Positions 43,730 to 53,016 are shown, numbered from the stretch's first letter. The stretch is DNA of 64,000 nucleotides from Massilia pinisoli (GCF_024753285.1 NZ_JANUGW010000002.1:124001-188000), one strand, 5' to 3'. The notes: generated from the letters alone by a model not told the origin. Numbers and translations are program-made.

Positions 43730-43783
43730 GTAAGAATGCGTCCGCGCTACGATGGCGGCATCCACCACCACTGCGAGACGACC

Positions 43784-44383
43784 ATGACCCGCATCCTCCA
43801 CGGCACCCGCCTGTCCGGCCACACGCACCGCGTGCAGATGTTCCTGCACTTCCTCGATTTGCCCTACGAATTCGCCGACAGCCCGGCCGCCGTGCGCGCT
43901 TCGCCGGCGTTCCGCGCGTTGAATCCGCTGGGCCAGATTCCCGTGCTGCAGGACGGCGACCTCGTGCTGGCGGACAGCAATGCCATCCTCGTCTACCTCG
44001 CGAAGCGCTACGGTGCGGGCACCGCATGGCTGCCGGAAGACCCGGTGGGCGCCGCGCGCGTGCAGCGCTGGCTGTCGCTGGCGGCGGGCGAGATCGCGTT
44101 CGGCCCGGCCAGCGCGCGCATCTGCAAACGCTTCTTCGACACGGGCGTGCCCGCAGCCGTGTCGCAGACCTTGGCCGCGCGCGTGCTGGGGCTGATGGAC
44201 GGCGAGCTGGCGGCGCGCGACTGGCTCGCGGCCACCGTGCCGACGATCGCCGATCTCGCCTGCTACAGCTACGTCGCCCACGCGCCGGAGGGCGGCATCG
44301 CGCTGGATCCGTATCCGCACGTGCAAGCCTGGATCGCCCGCATGCAGGCGCTGCCGGGCTTCGTCCCGATGCCCGCGGAGTAA
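43784..44383 (+). CDS. Glutathione S-transferase family protein
   Basis: A 199-aa GST. The thioredoxin-like N-domain (SGHTHRVQMFLHFLDLPYEF, NPLGQIPVLQDGDLVLADSNAILVYLAKRY) contains the cis-Pro loop and the glutathione-gamma-Glu motif ADSNAI; the C-domain ends VQAWIARMQALPGF. It starts at ATG 43784 and is followed 6 nt later by a flavin-fold gene. Probably LysR-controlled detoxification or stress response. Confidence 0.92.
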   Translation: MTRILHGTRLSGHTHRVQMFLHFLDLPYEFADSPAAVRASPAFRALNPLGQIPVLQDGDLVLADSNAILVYLAKRYGAGTAWLPEDPVGAARVQRWLSLAAGEIAFGPASARICKRFFDTGVPAAVSQTLAARVLGLMDGELAARDWLAATVPTIADLACYSYVAHAPEGGIALDPYPHVQAWIARMQALPGFVPMPAE

Positions 44384-44389
44384 TCGATC

Positions 44390-45295
44390 ATGGATGGCGA
44401 CCGCATTCCCATGCCGTTCCATGAAGGCGAGTTGCGCGCGCAGGCACTGGCCGGCGTCGAGCCGCTCAGTTCACCATTCAGCGCGCCGATCCGCAACCGC
44501 ATGCCGGACCAGCACCGCACGTTCTTCCCGTTGCTGTCCTTCGTCTGCGTGGCCGTCGCGGACGCCGACGGCTGGCCGCTCGCGACGCTCGTGCAAGGGC
44601 CGCCGGGGTTCGCCAGCTCGCCGGACCCAGCGCGGCTCGACGTGGCCGCGCTGCCGACGGTGTGCGATCCCGTGCGGACACGCCTGCTGGCCGGCTCGCC
44701 CATCGGCATGCTGGGCATCGACCTCGGGACGCGCCGCCGCAACCGCCTGAACGGCATCGTCGCGCACGTGGACGATGCGGGATTCGCCGTCGACGTCGCG
44801 CAATCGTTCGGCAACTGCCCGCGCTACATCCACGTGCGTTCGCTGGTGCCGGTCGAGCGCACGGTGGGCCCGGTGACGATGTTCCGCACCAACTTCCCGG
44901 ACCGGGCGCGCGCCATGCTGGCGGAAGCGACCACGTTGTTTGTCGCGAGCGCCAGCGGCGCCGGGGCGGAGGACGCCAGCGCGGGCCTGGACATCTCGCA
45001 CCGTGGCGGCCCGGCCGGCTTCGCGCGGCTGGACGGCGACGTGTTGACGGTACCGGACTTCGCGGGCAACCGCTACTTCAACACGCTCGGGAACTTCGTC
45101 GCGGAGCCGCGCGCGGCGATCGTGCTGGCCGACGTCGCGACGGGAGACATGCTGCAGCTGCAGGGCCGCGTCGACGTCGACTGGACCGCGGCGGAGCCGG
45201 ACCGCGTGCCGCCCGTGGAGCGCGTGTGGCGCTTCCGCATCGAGCGGGGCTGGCTGCGGCCGGGCGCGTTCGGGCTGGCCGAACGCAGCGAATGA
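44390..45295 (+). CDS. PNPOx-like FMN-binding split-barrel protein
   Basis: A 301-aa protein with two split-barrel halves; the segments FVASASGAGAEDASAGLDISHRGG and DFAGNRYFNTLGNFVAEPRAAIVLAD match the pyridoxamine-phosphate-oxidase-like family of the larger, about 300-aa type, with QSFGNCPRYIHVR between halves. Probably FMN-dependent redox; substrate unknown. Cotranscribed with the GST. The stop abuts the convergent topoisomerase stop with no gap. Confidence 0.88.
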   Translation: MDGDRIPMPFHEGELRAQALAGVEPLSSPFSAPIRNRMPDQHRTFFPLLSFVCVAVADADGWPLATLVQGPPGFASSPDPARLDVAALPTVCDPVRTRLLAGSPIGMLGIDLGTRRRNRLNGIVAHVDDAGFAVDVAQSFGNCPRYIHVRSLVPVERTVGPVTMFRTNFPDRARAMLAEATTLFVASASGAGAEDASAGLDISHRGGPAGFARLDGDVLTVPDFAGNRYFNTLGNFVAEPRAAIVLADVATGDMLQLQGRVDVDWTAAEPDRVPPVERVWRFRIERGWLRPGAFGLAERSE

Positions 45296-46423
45296 TCAGG
45301 CGGCGCGGCGCTTGACCGCGAGGTTGGCGTCCGCCGTTTCCTGCGCGAGGCGGCGTTCCAGCATCGCCAGCACGGCCGCTTCTTCCGGCTGCAGGTCCTG
45401 CAAGTCCTGGACGAGGCTTTCCTCCGCGCGGGCGCGCAAGCCTTCCAGCATCGTGCCGTCGAGATAGGCGTCCAGCACGGCCGGGTGGACGTAGCACTTG
45501 CGGCACACGGACGGCGTGTTGCCGAGCCGCTCCGCGACGGATTCGATGGCGCGCACGACGTTCTTCTTGGCCTGCGCATCGGAATCGACGGCCTCGAATT
45601 CCTGCAGCGCCATCGCGGCGAGGACGGTGCCGGACCACGTGCGGAAATCCTTCGCCGTGTAGTCCTCGCCCGTGATCGTGCGCAGGTAGTCGTTCACGTC
45701 GGAAGAGCCTACCGTGTGGCGCTCGCCGTCCTCGTCGAGGTACTGGAACAGGTCCTGGCCGGGCAGGTCGCGCGTGCGCTGGATGATGCGCGCCAGCCGC
45801 CGGTCGTGCACCTTGACGTCGTGGTAGACGCCGCTCTTGCCGCGGAAGCGGAATTCGACTTCGCTGCCGTCGATCTTGACGTGGCGGTTGCGTAACGTGG
45901 TCAGGCCGTACGACTTGTTCTCGCGGGCGTATTCGTCGTTACCGATGCGCATCATCGTCGCTTCCAGCAGGTAGACGATCGTCGCCAGCACTTTTTCGCG
46001 CGGCAGGCCGGGGAGGGCAAGCGCGCGGTCGACTTCCTTGCGGATCTTCGGCAGCGCCTTGCCGAAGTTGATCATGCGTTCGTATTTCACCTCATCGCGC
46101 ACTTCGCGCCATTTCGGGTGGTAGCGGTACTGCTTCCGCCCGCGCGCATCGCGTCCCGTTGCCTGCAGGTGGCCGTTGGCCTGGGGGCAGATCCACACGT
46201 CCGTCCACGCGGGCGGGATCGCGAGCGACTTGATGCGCTTCAGCGTCGCCTCGTCGTCGACGGGTTCGCCCTTGGCGTCGATGTAGCGAAAAGCCTCGCC
46301 GTCCGGCTCGCGCAAGATGCCGGGCCGGTCGTCGTGGACGTAGCGCAGGCCCGCGGCCTTCGCGGCGGCGGGCGGATCGGTGTTCGGCACGGCACTGGCC
46401 GGGGAGGCGGCTTCGCTGTTCAT
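45296..46423 (-). CDS. DNA topoisomerase IB (poxvirus/eukaryote type)
   Basis: A 375-aa enzyme that relaxes supercoils by single-strand cleavage. Seen: IPPAWTDVWICPQANGHLQATGRDARGRKQYRYHP, the Arg/Lys active-site segment KSGVYHDVKVHDRRLARI, KDFRTWSGTVLAA and the catalytic Tyr in CRKCYVHPAVL (about residue 313). The N-terminus adds a short Ala-rich tail. No ligase or nuclease gene is adjacent. Confidence 0.94.
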   Translation of the reverse strand: MNSEAASPASAVPNTDPPAAAKAAGLRYVHDDRPGILREPDGEAFRYIDAKGEPVDDEATLKRIKSLAIPPAWTDVWICPQANGHLQATGRDARGRKQYRYHPKWREVRDEVKYERMINFGKALPKIRKEVDRALALPGLPREKVLATIVYLLEATMMRIGNDEYARENKSYGLTTLRNRHVKIDGSEVEFRFRGKSGVYHDVKVHDRRLARIIQRTRDLPGQDLFQYLDEDGERHTVGSSDVNDYLRTITGEDYTAKDFRTWSGTVLAAMALQEFEAVDSDAQAKKNVVRAIESVAERLGNTPSVCRKCYVHPAVLDAYLDGTMLEGLRARAEESLVQDLQDLQPEEAAVLAMLERRLAQETADANLAVKRRAA

Positions 46424-46521
46424 TGGGGGCTCGTCGTTGGGCGGTGCGCCCAGTCTACGCCGGCGCCCGGCGCGCTCCGTTCGGGAACTAACGTAGGGTG
46501 CGGCGCCCGTTAGAATGCGGC

Positions 46522-46836
46522 ATGGCCAAACAAAACCCCATCTTCCCCGGCCCGCGCACGGCGCGCGGCCTCGTGCTCGCCGTGTTGCTGTCGAACGCCG
46601 ACCAGGCGGGCGCCGAACCGTTGCGCGGCCGCGTGACGCTGGCCGCCATCGTCCGCGCCCTGAAGCGCAAATACCACTGGCCCATCGAGACGACGAGTTT
46701 TCCGTCGAACGCCCCGGACGGCCGCGCGACGTGGGCGACCGTGTACAGCCTGCCGCCCGACGTCATCGCGGCCGCGCTCGATGCGCGCGGGCGCGACTGG
46801 CTGAGGAGCAGCCTCGGCGACCGCGGCGCACGATGA
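46522..46836 (+). CDS. Small basic hypothetical protein
   Basis: A 104-aa cytosolic protein (MAKQNPIFPGPRTARGLVLAVLLS) with a possible winged-helix pattern in TLAAIVRALKRKYHWPIETTSF and a basic C-terminus. I do not recognise a family. ATG 46522 is chosen over an upstream start, because the upstream part overlaps a palindrome. The coding look (GC-rich third positions) is good. Convergent with the antiporter gene 7 nt away. Confidence 0.6.
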   Translation: MAKQNPIFPGPRTARGLVLAVLLSNADQAGAEPLRGRVTLAAIVRALKRKYHWPIETTSFPSNAPDGRATWATVYSLPPDVIAAALDARGRDWLRSSLGDRGAR

Positions 46837-46843
46837 GCCGCCG

Positions 46844-48469
46844 TCAATCCTGCTGGTAGCGCGCTTCCAGCAGGTCGATCTGGCGCAGCAGCTTGCGCGC
46901 CGTCTCGTCCGAGATGTCCATGCGGCGGGCCAGGCGCAGCACCGTGTCGCGCTCGGCGTTCAGCGCGAGCAGACGGTAGGCGCGTTCCGTGCGCTGCAGC
47001 GCCTGCGCGTCGCTGTGGCCGACCGCGGCGTCGGCCGTCGCCAGGCGGTGCCGGTACAGGCGCAGCACGTGCGCGAGGGCCTGGCCGTGCTGGTCCGCGG
47101 TGCCGGCATCGGCTTTCTGCGCCTGTTCCAGCGCGGTGACCGCCGCCTGCGTTGCCGCGTGGCGCGCGTCGTCCTCGCTGCACGTCGCTTCCGGCTCGTC
47201 CGGCATCGTCAGGCCGCGCAGCACGGCGGGCAGCGCGGCGCTGGCCAGCAGCAGCGAGAACACGATCACGCTGGCGGCCAGGAAGATCGCCAGCTGGCGG
47301 GCCGGGAACGGATCGCCGTTCGGCAAGGCCAGCGGCAAGGTCATGACGCCCGCCATCGTCAGCGCCCCGCGCACGCCGGACATGGACGTGGCGAGCATCA
47401 CGCGCAGCCGCGGCTTGAACACCTGCCGCCCGAGCCGCTTGCGGTTCAGCAGCGTGAGTTGCAGCGAGATCCAGACCCACGCGAAGCGCAGCAGCACGAG
47501 GCCCACGCTCAGCGCAAGCGCGCGGCCGGCGAGCCACGCGAGGCCGAACGGCGCGCCGCCGTCCGGGTGCAGGGCGCCGCGCGCGATGTCGGGCAACTGC
47601 TCGCCCAGCAGCACGAACATGGTGCCGTTCAAGGTGAACTGCAGCGCGTCCCAGATGACGTTGCGGCGGATGCGCGTACTGGGCGTGGCGGCGCCGGACA
47701 GTTCCAGGTAGCTCATCGTGACGCCCGCCGCGACCGCGGCCAGGATGCCGGACGCGTTCAGGCGCTCGGCCACGAGGTACGCGCCGAACGGCGTCAGCAG
47801 GTTGATGAGCACGGGCACGCCGTCCTCCTCGCCGAAGCGGCGCTGCAGGAGGCCGTGCGCGCGCGTGATGGCAAACGTGATCGCCACGCCGGCCGCGATG
47901 CCCGCGAGCGCCATCCACAGGAACGTCAGGCTCGCGCGCGCCAGCGAGAACTGCCCCGTCACGGCGGCGGCCACGGCGAAGCGGAAGCACACGAGGCCAC
48001 TCGCATCGTTGAGCAGGCTCTCGCCCTCGATGATGTGCTGCAGGCGCGGCGGCATCGGCACGCGCGCCGTGATCGACGACACGGCCACGGGGTCGGTGGG
48101 CGCCACGATCGCGGCCAGCGCGAACGCGACGGCCAGCGGCATCGCGGGGATCATCCAGTGCAGCAGCCAGCCGGCGCCGACGACGGTGAACACGACGAGG
48201 CCCAGCGCCAGCTCGAGGATCGTGGCCCTGTCGCGGAACAGCCCGATCTTCGGGATGCGCCAGCCGTCCACGAACAGCAGCGGCGGCAGGAACAGCAGGA
48301 AGAAGATGTCCGGGTCGAGCGCGACACCGTGGCGGAACACGCCCGCGATCACGGCGCCCAGCGCGATCTGGATCAGCGGCAGCGGCAGCGCGACGGGCAG
48401 CAGGCGCGCCAGGTAGGCGCTGGCGATCACGGCGACCAGCATCGCCAGCACGACTTCGACGGTCTCCAT
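46844..48469 (-). CDS. Na+/H+ antiporter (CPA1/NhaP-like)
   Basis: A 541-aa polytopic antiporter with about 12 helices. APTDPVAVSS and EGESLLNDASGLV are the CPA1 core motifs with the ion-binding Asp residues, and SMSGVRGALTMAGVM is typical of the family. A 100-residue helical cytoplasmic tail follows. Start ATG 48469 has GGAGG 5 nt upstream; the longer open frame before it lacks homology. Roles in pH and sodium balance are expected. Confidence 0.92.
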   Translation of the reverse strand: METVEVVLAMLVAVIASAYLARLLPVALPLPLIQIALGAVIAGVFRHGVALDPDIFFLLFLPPLLFVDGWRIPKIGLFRDRATILELALGLVVFTVVGAGWLLHWMIPAMPLAVAFALAAIVAPTDPVAVSSITARVPMPPRLQHIIEGESLLNDASGLVCFRFAVAAAVTGQFSLARASLTFLWMALAGIAAGVAITFAITRAHGLLQRRFGEEDGVPVLINLLTPFGAYLVAERLNASGILAAVAAGVTMSYLELSGAATPSTRIRRNVIWDALQFTLNGTMFVLLGEQLPDIARGALHPDGGAPFGLAWLAGRALALSVGLVLLRFAWVWISLQLTLLNRKRLGRQVFKPRLRVMLATSMSGVRGALTMAGVMTLPLALPNGDPFPARQLAIFLAASVIVFSLLLASAALPAVLRGLTMPDEPEATCSEDDARHAATQAAVTALEQAQKADAGTADQHGQALAHVLRLYRHRLATADAAVGHSDAQALQRTERAYRLLALNAERDTVLRLARRMDISDETARKLLRQIDLLEARYQQD

Positions 48470-48558
48470 GGCACCTCCTTTCCGTGCCGATGATACGGGA
48501 TGGGCTTGATGAGCGAGGTACGGTATGCTCGCATGTATTGACATCTGCGGGAGACGCC

Positions 48559-49320
48559 ATGACATCCACGTTGCGTATGCTGCCGGCATCCGTGCTGGCC
48601 GCGCTGTCCACCGCCGCCGCGGCCCAGGTCTACCACGTGGCCGACATGAACGCGGCCCAGATCGGGGCGCTTGACCGCGCGCACACGGCCGTCGTCCTGA
48701 CGGGCGGCATCCTCGAGGAACACGGGCCGCTGCTCCCGTCCGGGACGGACACGTTGATGAACGAGTGGTGGACGCAGTCGCTCGCGGAGGCGATCGTCGC
48801 GCGGCCCGGCTGGAAGGTCCTGCGATTCCCCACGATCCCCCTCGGCACGTCCGGCGCGAACGTCCTCGGCGGGCGCCACGTGTTCCCCGGCTCGTACACG
48901 GTGCGCCCGGAAACGGAGCGCGGCACCTACATGGATCTCGCCAGCGCGCTGGGCGAGCAGGGCTTCCGCTGGATCTTCGTGATGCACAACCACGGCTCGC
49001 CCTTGCACAACCTGATGCTCGACCAGGCCGGCGATTATTTCCACGACACGTATGGCGGCACGATGCTGAACCTGCCCGGCCTGCTGCTGGGCGACACGGA
49101 AGCCGCGCGGGCGCGCCCAGCTGCGGCCATGAAGGAAGAGGGACACTTCGAGGCGCATGCGGGGATGTCGGAGACGAGCCGCATCCTGTTCCTGCGGCCC
49201 GACCTCGTGGCGGGCACGTACGCGACGGCGCCCGCGAACACGGCCGACACGCCGGCCGACGCGGCGCTGTACAACCGCACGGCGCTGGCGGTGCTGGACG
49301 GGGCGGATCCGGCGCAGTGA
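48559..49320 (+). CDS. Creatininase family protein, secreted, C-terminus probably frameshifted off
   Basis: A 253-aa product with a signal peptide (MLPASVLAALSTAAAAQ) and a creatininase/amidohydrolase fold: LTGGILEEHGPLLPSGTDTLMNEW (metal-site HGP and D), MHNHGSPLHNLMLDQAGDYF and GGTMLNLPG. FEAHAGMSETSRILFLRPDL supplies the conserved EAHAG motif. The frame hits TGA at 49318, but 42 more residues of strongly coding sequence continue in the next frame, so the real protein was probably longer. The start ATG 48559 follows GGGAG 5 nt upstream. Confidence 0.82.
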   Translation: MTSTLRMLPASVLAALSTAAAAQVYHVADMNAAQIGALDRAHTAVVLTGGILEEHGPLLPSGTDTLMNEWWTQSLAEAIVARPGWKVLRFPTIPLGTSGANVLGGRHVFPGSYTVRPETERGTYMDLASALGEQGFRWIFVMHNHGSPLHNLMLDQAGDYFHDTYGGTMLNLPGLLLGDTEAARARPAAAMKEEGHFEAHAGMSETSRILFLRPDLVAGTYATAPANTADTPADAALYNRTALAVLDGADPAQ

Positions 49321-49445
49321 CGCGCTTGTCGGCCGTCGCGTTCAAGGATCCGGTCGTCGACGGCGTCGAGCGGGGGACGGGCGCGGAGGCGGACCGGATC
49401 GCCCAGGCGCAGCGGGAATGGTTGAAACGGCACGCGGGGCGGTGA
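49317..49445 (+). pseudogene. Displaced C-terminal tail of the creatininase gene
   Basis: From GTG 49317 the -1 frame encodes 42 residues (VTRLSAVAFKDPVVDGVERG ... EWLKRHAGR) and ends at TGA 49445. Nearly every third base is G or C, as in the coding regions around it. It has no ribosome site of its own. It reads as the C-terminal part of the secreted creatininase, separated by loss of one base near 49316. Confidence 0.6.
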
Positions 49446-49460
49446 GCTGAACGATGTGCG

Positions 49461-49597
49461 GTAGGGTGGACGGCTGGTCATTGAGTCGCCCGGACTCAAT
49501 GACTCCACGCGTCCAGCCAGCTTGTGCGTGGCCAAGGATGACGCGCCGGCTGATCGACGGCAGGTTGAGCGCGTGGACAGCGAGCTGTCCACCCTAC
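49461..49597. repeat. Inverted GTAG-REP pair, copy 2 (divergent left unit)
   Basis: A 137-bp element with GTAGGGTGGACGG at the left and CTGTCCACCCTAC at the right (one mismatch to a perfect inverted repeat). The right hairpin GTGGACAGC / GCTGTCCAC (49573-49592) carries compensatory changes relative to the other copies. The left unit keeps the base GTGGA / TCCAC but has a new 11-bp stem, GTCATTGAGTC / GACTCAATGAC (49477-49503). It lies between the creatininase tail and the convergent hybrid kinase, whose TAG stop is 4 bp outside it. Confidence 0.82.
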
Positions 49598-49600
49598 CGT

Positions 49601-51841
49601 CTACCTTCGGATATTCGCCTCGGCGGCGGCCGCGAGGATGTCGGCAAGCTGCATCGTATTCACGGGCTTGACGAGGTAGTGATCGAACCCGGCCGCCATC
49701 GACGCGTCGCGGTCCTGCTGGCGGCCGTAGCCCGTCATCGCGATCAACGTGGAGCCGGCCGCCTGGGGCAACAGGCGCAGACGGCGTGCCAGTTCGTTGC
49801 CATCGAAATCGGGCAGGCCGATGTCGAGCAGGCACACTTCCGGCACGAACGTCTTCGCGAGTTCCAGCGCGTCGGTGGCGGAATACGCGACTTCGACCCG
49901 GTGCCCGCCGGAGCGCAGGAACAGCTGCAAGGTGTGCACGGCGTCGACGTTGTCGTCCACGAGCAGGATGCGCAGCGGCACGCCGCCGTCGCCGTGGCGT
50001 TCGCCGACGACGGGCGCGGGCGCCAGCACGACGTCCTGCGTGTAGCGGGGCAGGCGCACGGTGAACGTGGAGCCCTTGCCCAAGCCCGCGCTGTACGCCT
50101 TCACTTCGCCGCCGTGCAGTTCCACGAGGCTCTTCACGAGGGCCAGCCCGAGGCCGAGGCCCCCTTGCGACCGGTCCGGCGTGCGCTCGGCCTGCGTGAA
50201 CAGGTCGAACACGCGCTCGACGAGCGCAGGCTCCATGCCGATGCCGTCGTCGGCCACCGTCAGCACGTAGTCGTCGCCATCGGCGTCCACGCGCAGCTGG
50301 AGCGTGCCGCCTTCCGGCGTGTACTTGGTCGCGTTGTTGAGCAGGTTCGCGCACACCTGCACGAGGCGCTTGTGGTCGCCCTTGACGTACGCGGGCGCGG
50401 GCGGCAGCTCGATCACGACGCGGTGCCGGCGCGCGGCGATCAGGGGCCGGATCTGCTCGGCCGCATCGTCGACGACGCGCTTGAAGTCCAGCACCTGCGT
50501 CGACAGCGACACGAGCCCGCGCGTCACGCGCGACACGTCCAGCAGGTCGTCGACGAGGCTCGTCATGTGGTCGACCTGGCGCACGATGATGGAGCAGGTC
50601 TGCGTGATCTGGGCGTTATCGGAGTGCAGCAGCTTCAGGAGGTGCGCGCCCGTGCTGATCGGCGCCAGCGGGTTCCTCAGCTCGTGCGCGAGCATCGCGA
50701 GGAATTCGTCCTTGCGCTGGTCCGCGGCGCGCAGCTCGCGCTCGGCGAGCGACCGCGCGGTCTCCTTCTTTTGCAGCGCGGCCGCCATGCGGTCCAGCGC
50801 CAGCGCCAGGTTGCCGATCTCCTCGTGGCCATAGGCGATGCCGGAGCGCGCCTCGAGGTCGCCCGCGGCGATGCGTTCGGCCGTGCCCATCAGCTTGCGC
50901 ACGCGCTGGACGATCAGCACGTCGCCGACGAGCCACGCGGCCAGCAGCGCGAGCAAGGTGGTGGCGCCGAGGCCCAGCAGCGACATGATCTGGTCGTGGC
51001 GCGCGGCCGAGACGATCGTCTCCGTCGGGATGCCGATCGTGACCGTGTACTCGGTCAGCGCGGGCGCGCCCACGCGGGCGAACGTGTGCAGGCGCTCGAT
51101 GCCGTCCTCGCCGCGGATCGTCACGGCGCGCTGGCCCGCCGTGTTCATCGCTTCCAAGGTGGCGGGCGACAGTTTGGTGCCGAAGTAGCGTTCCGGGTCG
51201 GGGCGGCGCGAGATGATGGTGCCGCGCGCGTCCGCCGTCGCCAGCACGGAGCCGGGCGGCAGGTTGATGTCGTTGATGAAGGTGTCGAGGCCTTCCAGGT
51301 CCATCGCCGCGAACACGACGGCCAGCACCTTGCCGCTGCGGTCGATGACGGGGTAGGTGAGGTTGATCGTGTGCTTCTTGATGACGCGGCCGAACACATA
51401 GTCGCCGGCGATGAAGCGGCGCTCCGAGATGGCGCGGCGGAAGTGGCTGCGGTCGCCCAGGTTGACGGGGTGCAACAGCGGCACGGCGCTGCACGTGACG
51501 TCGCCGTTCAGCTGGATGAGGCCGAAATTGACGAAGCCTTCGTTGCGGTCGAGGACGTCGGACAGCAGCGACGTGCACTTGGCCGTGTCGCCCATCAGGT
51601 CGGGGACGCTGGCCAGGTCGACGAGGATCTGGCGCGCGCCCTCGATCGATTGCGCTTCGTTGGCGGCGGCCATGCCCGTCAGGCGGCGCAGGTTTTCTTC
51701 GGATGCCTTGATGGCATGCTCGCGTTCGCGGATGCCGGACAGGATCGTCATTACCGCCAACGGGGTGATCGCCAGCGCGACCAGCAACATGAGCCGGCTG
51801 CGCAGGCTGTTCAGCCGAAAGCGGCTCAAGCCAGATGTCAT
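49601..51841 (-). CDS. Hybrid sensor histidine kinase with periplasmic sensor and receiver
   Basis: A 746-aa hybrid kinase: signal-anchor helix (LMLLVALAITPLAVMTIL), periplasmic dCACHE-like sensor (about 40-290), second helix (GLGATTLLALLAAWLVGDVLI), HAMP, HisKA (LAHELRNPLAPISTGAHLL), HATPase (NLLNNATKYTPEGG, GLGLGLALVKSLVELHGG) and a receiver (LLVDDNVDAVHTL, LLDIGLPDFDG, MTGYG, KPVN). Its start lies 5 bp after the stop of the aminotransferase-fold gene, which indicates one transcript. No response regulator with an output domain is adjacent. Confidence 0.93.
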   Translation of the reverse strand: MTSGLSRFRLNSLRSRLMLLVALAITPLAVMTILSGIREREHAIKASEENLRRLTGMAAANEAQSIEGARQILVDLASVPDLMGDTAKCTSLLSDVLDRNEGFVNFGLIQLNGDVTCSAVPLLHPVNLGDRSHFRRAISERRFIAGDYVFGRVIKKHTINLTYPVIDRSGKVLAVVFAAMDLEGLDTFINDINLPPGSVLATADARGTIISRRPDPERYFGTKLSPATLEAMNTAGQRAVTIRGEDGIERLHTFARVGAPALTEYTVTIGIPTETIVSAARHDQIMSLLGLGATTLLALLAAWLVGDVLIVQRVRKLMGTAERIAAGDLEARSGIAYGHEEIGNLALALDRMAAALQKKETARSLAERELRAADQRKDEFLAMLAHELRNPLAPISTGAHLLKLLHSDNAQITQTCSIIVRQVDHMTSLVDDLLDVSRVTRGLVSLSTQVLDFKRVVDDAAEQIRPLIAARRHRVVIELPPAPAYVKGDHKRLVQVCANLLNNATKYTPEGGTLQLRVDADGDDYVLTVADDGIGMEPALVERVFDLFTQAERTPDRSQGGLGLGLALVKSLVELHGGEVKAYSAGLGKGSTFTVRLPRYTQDVVLAPAPVVGERHGDGGVPLRILLVDDNVDAVHTLQLFLRSGGHRVEVAYSATDALELAKTFVPEVCLLDIGLPDFDGNELARRLRLLPQAAGSTLIAMTGYGRQQDRDASMAAGFDHYLVKPVNTMQLADILAAAAEANIRR

Positions 51842-51846
51842 CTTAT

Positions 51847-53016
51847 CTATTTTCTATCTGCCGCCTCGTGAGCGGCAAACGCTTCACCAAATTCGATTAT
51901 CCTGCGGAAGCCTTCGCACAGCGTCGGCACGTCGTCCGAAATATAGCCGAGGCGGATGAAGCCCGGCACGCCCAGCGCCTCGCCCGGCATGACGGCCACC
52001 TTCTTTTCCTCGATCAGCGCTTCGGCGAAGCCGACGGTGTCCAGCGTCAGGCTGCGTACGTCGCCCCACAGGTACGGACCGGATGCCGGCGCATGCATGA
52101 CGATCCAGGGGACCTCGGCAAACAGCCGCACCGCCAGGTCGCGCCGTTCACGGTAGTCCGCCATCATCGCGCGCGGGGCGCCCGTCGCGAAGGCGACGCT
52201 CGCCGCCACCTGCGACAAATGCGGCGCGGCCGCCGTGATCGGACCCTGCAGCGTCTGCATTGCGTTGACCACCTCCGCGGGCGCCAGCGCGAAGCCGACC
52301 CGCCAGCCCATCATGGCATAGCTTTGCGAGGCCGAAAACAGCGTGACCACGCCGATCTTCCGCCAGTCGCACAACGCCGCCAGGCTCACGTGTCCGCCTT
52401 CGAAGATCAGGTGCTCGTAGCTTTCGTCGACGATCACCCGCGCCCCGATGCGCGCCACCCATGCAGCAAGGTGTTCCAGTTCCCGGCGAGTGTACACCTT
52501 GCCGGTGGGATTGTGCGGGTTATTGATGATGACGATGTCCGGCTGGCCGAGCCCATCCAGGAAGGCGGGCGTGATTTCCTCAGGCAAGTCGGCCAGAATG
52601 GGGCGCAAGCCTAGGAGTTGTGACGTAGCAACATATGCGGGCCAATGCGGCACGAACACGAGGAGCGTGTCGCCCGGATCGGCCATCGTATAGAGCGCTT
52701 CGTACAAGCCCTGCTTCGCGCCGTTCGTCACGATGATCTCGTCGGGGCTCGCGGCGACCCCGTTTTCCGCGCGCAGCTTGGCCGCCAGGTCCGCGCGCAC
52801 GTCGAGCGCGCCCACGACGCTCGTGTAGGGCATGATGCGCTGGCGCTCGACGGCCTTGTTCACGGCGTCCAGCACGGGCCTGGGCGCGGGGAAGTGCGAG
52901 ATGGCGATCGAGAAATCGATCACAGGCTGGCCCTCGTTGCGCAGCGTTTCCACGCGGCCGTGCATGGCTGTCGTGGCGAGGGGACGGGAAGAGGCGATCC
53001 GGGCTGAAATTTTCAT
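51847..53016 (-). CDS. Aminotransferase-fold (class I/II) protein lacking the PLP lysine
   Basis: A 389-aa fold-type I protein. Its motifs are otherwise intact: VTNGAKQGLYEAL, FVPHWPAYVATSQLL, IINNPHNPTGKVY (Asn), VDESYEHLIFEG (Asp, Tyr) and GFIRLGYIS (substrate-carboxylate Arg). The PLP segment reads FSASQSYAMMGWRVGFA: Q231 (codon CAA, 52324-52326) replaces the Schiff-base Lys found in the FSKSYAMTGWR pattern. Catalysis by the normal mechanism should be lost. Start ATG 53016; a GAGAG site precedes it. It is followed directly by a hybrid kinase gene on the same strand. Confidence 0.85.
   Translation of the reverse strand: MKISARIASSRPLATTAMHGRVETLRNEGQPVIDFSIAISHFPAPRPVLDAVNKAVERQRIMPYTSVVGALDVRADLAAKLRAENGVAASPDEIIVTNGAKQGLYEALYTMADPGDTLLVFVPHWPAYVATSQLLGLRPILADLPEEITPAFLDGLGQPDIVIINNPHNPTGKVYTRRELEHLAAWVARIGARVIVDESYEHLIFEGGHVSLAALCDWRKIGVVTLFSASQSYAMMGWRVGFALAPAEVVNAMQTLQGPITAAAPHLSQVAASVAFATGAPRAMMADYRERRDLAVRLFAEVPWIVMHAPASGPYLWGDVRSLTLDTVGFAEALIEEKKVAVMPGEALGVPGFIRLGYISDDVPTLCEGFRRIIEFGEAFAAHEAADRK

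Noticed and set aside
46487..46513. Palindrome CTAACG...CGTTAG containing GTAGGGTG upstream of the small basic gene
   Set aside because: It has a GTAG head and a short internal hairpin but lacks the GGACGG arm of the REP pairs and is a single unit; it may be a decayed copy, but support is too thin to list it as one.
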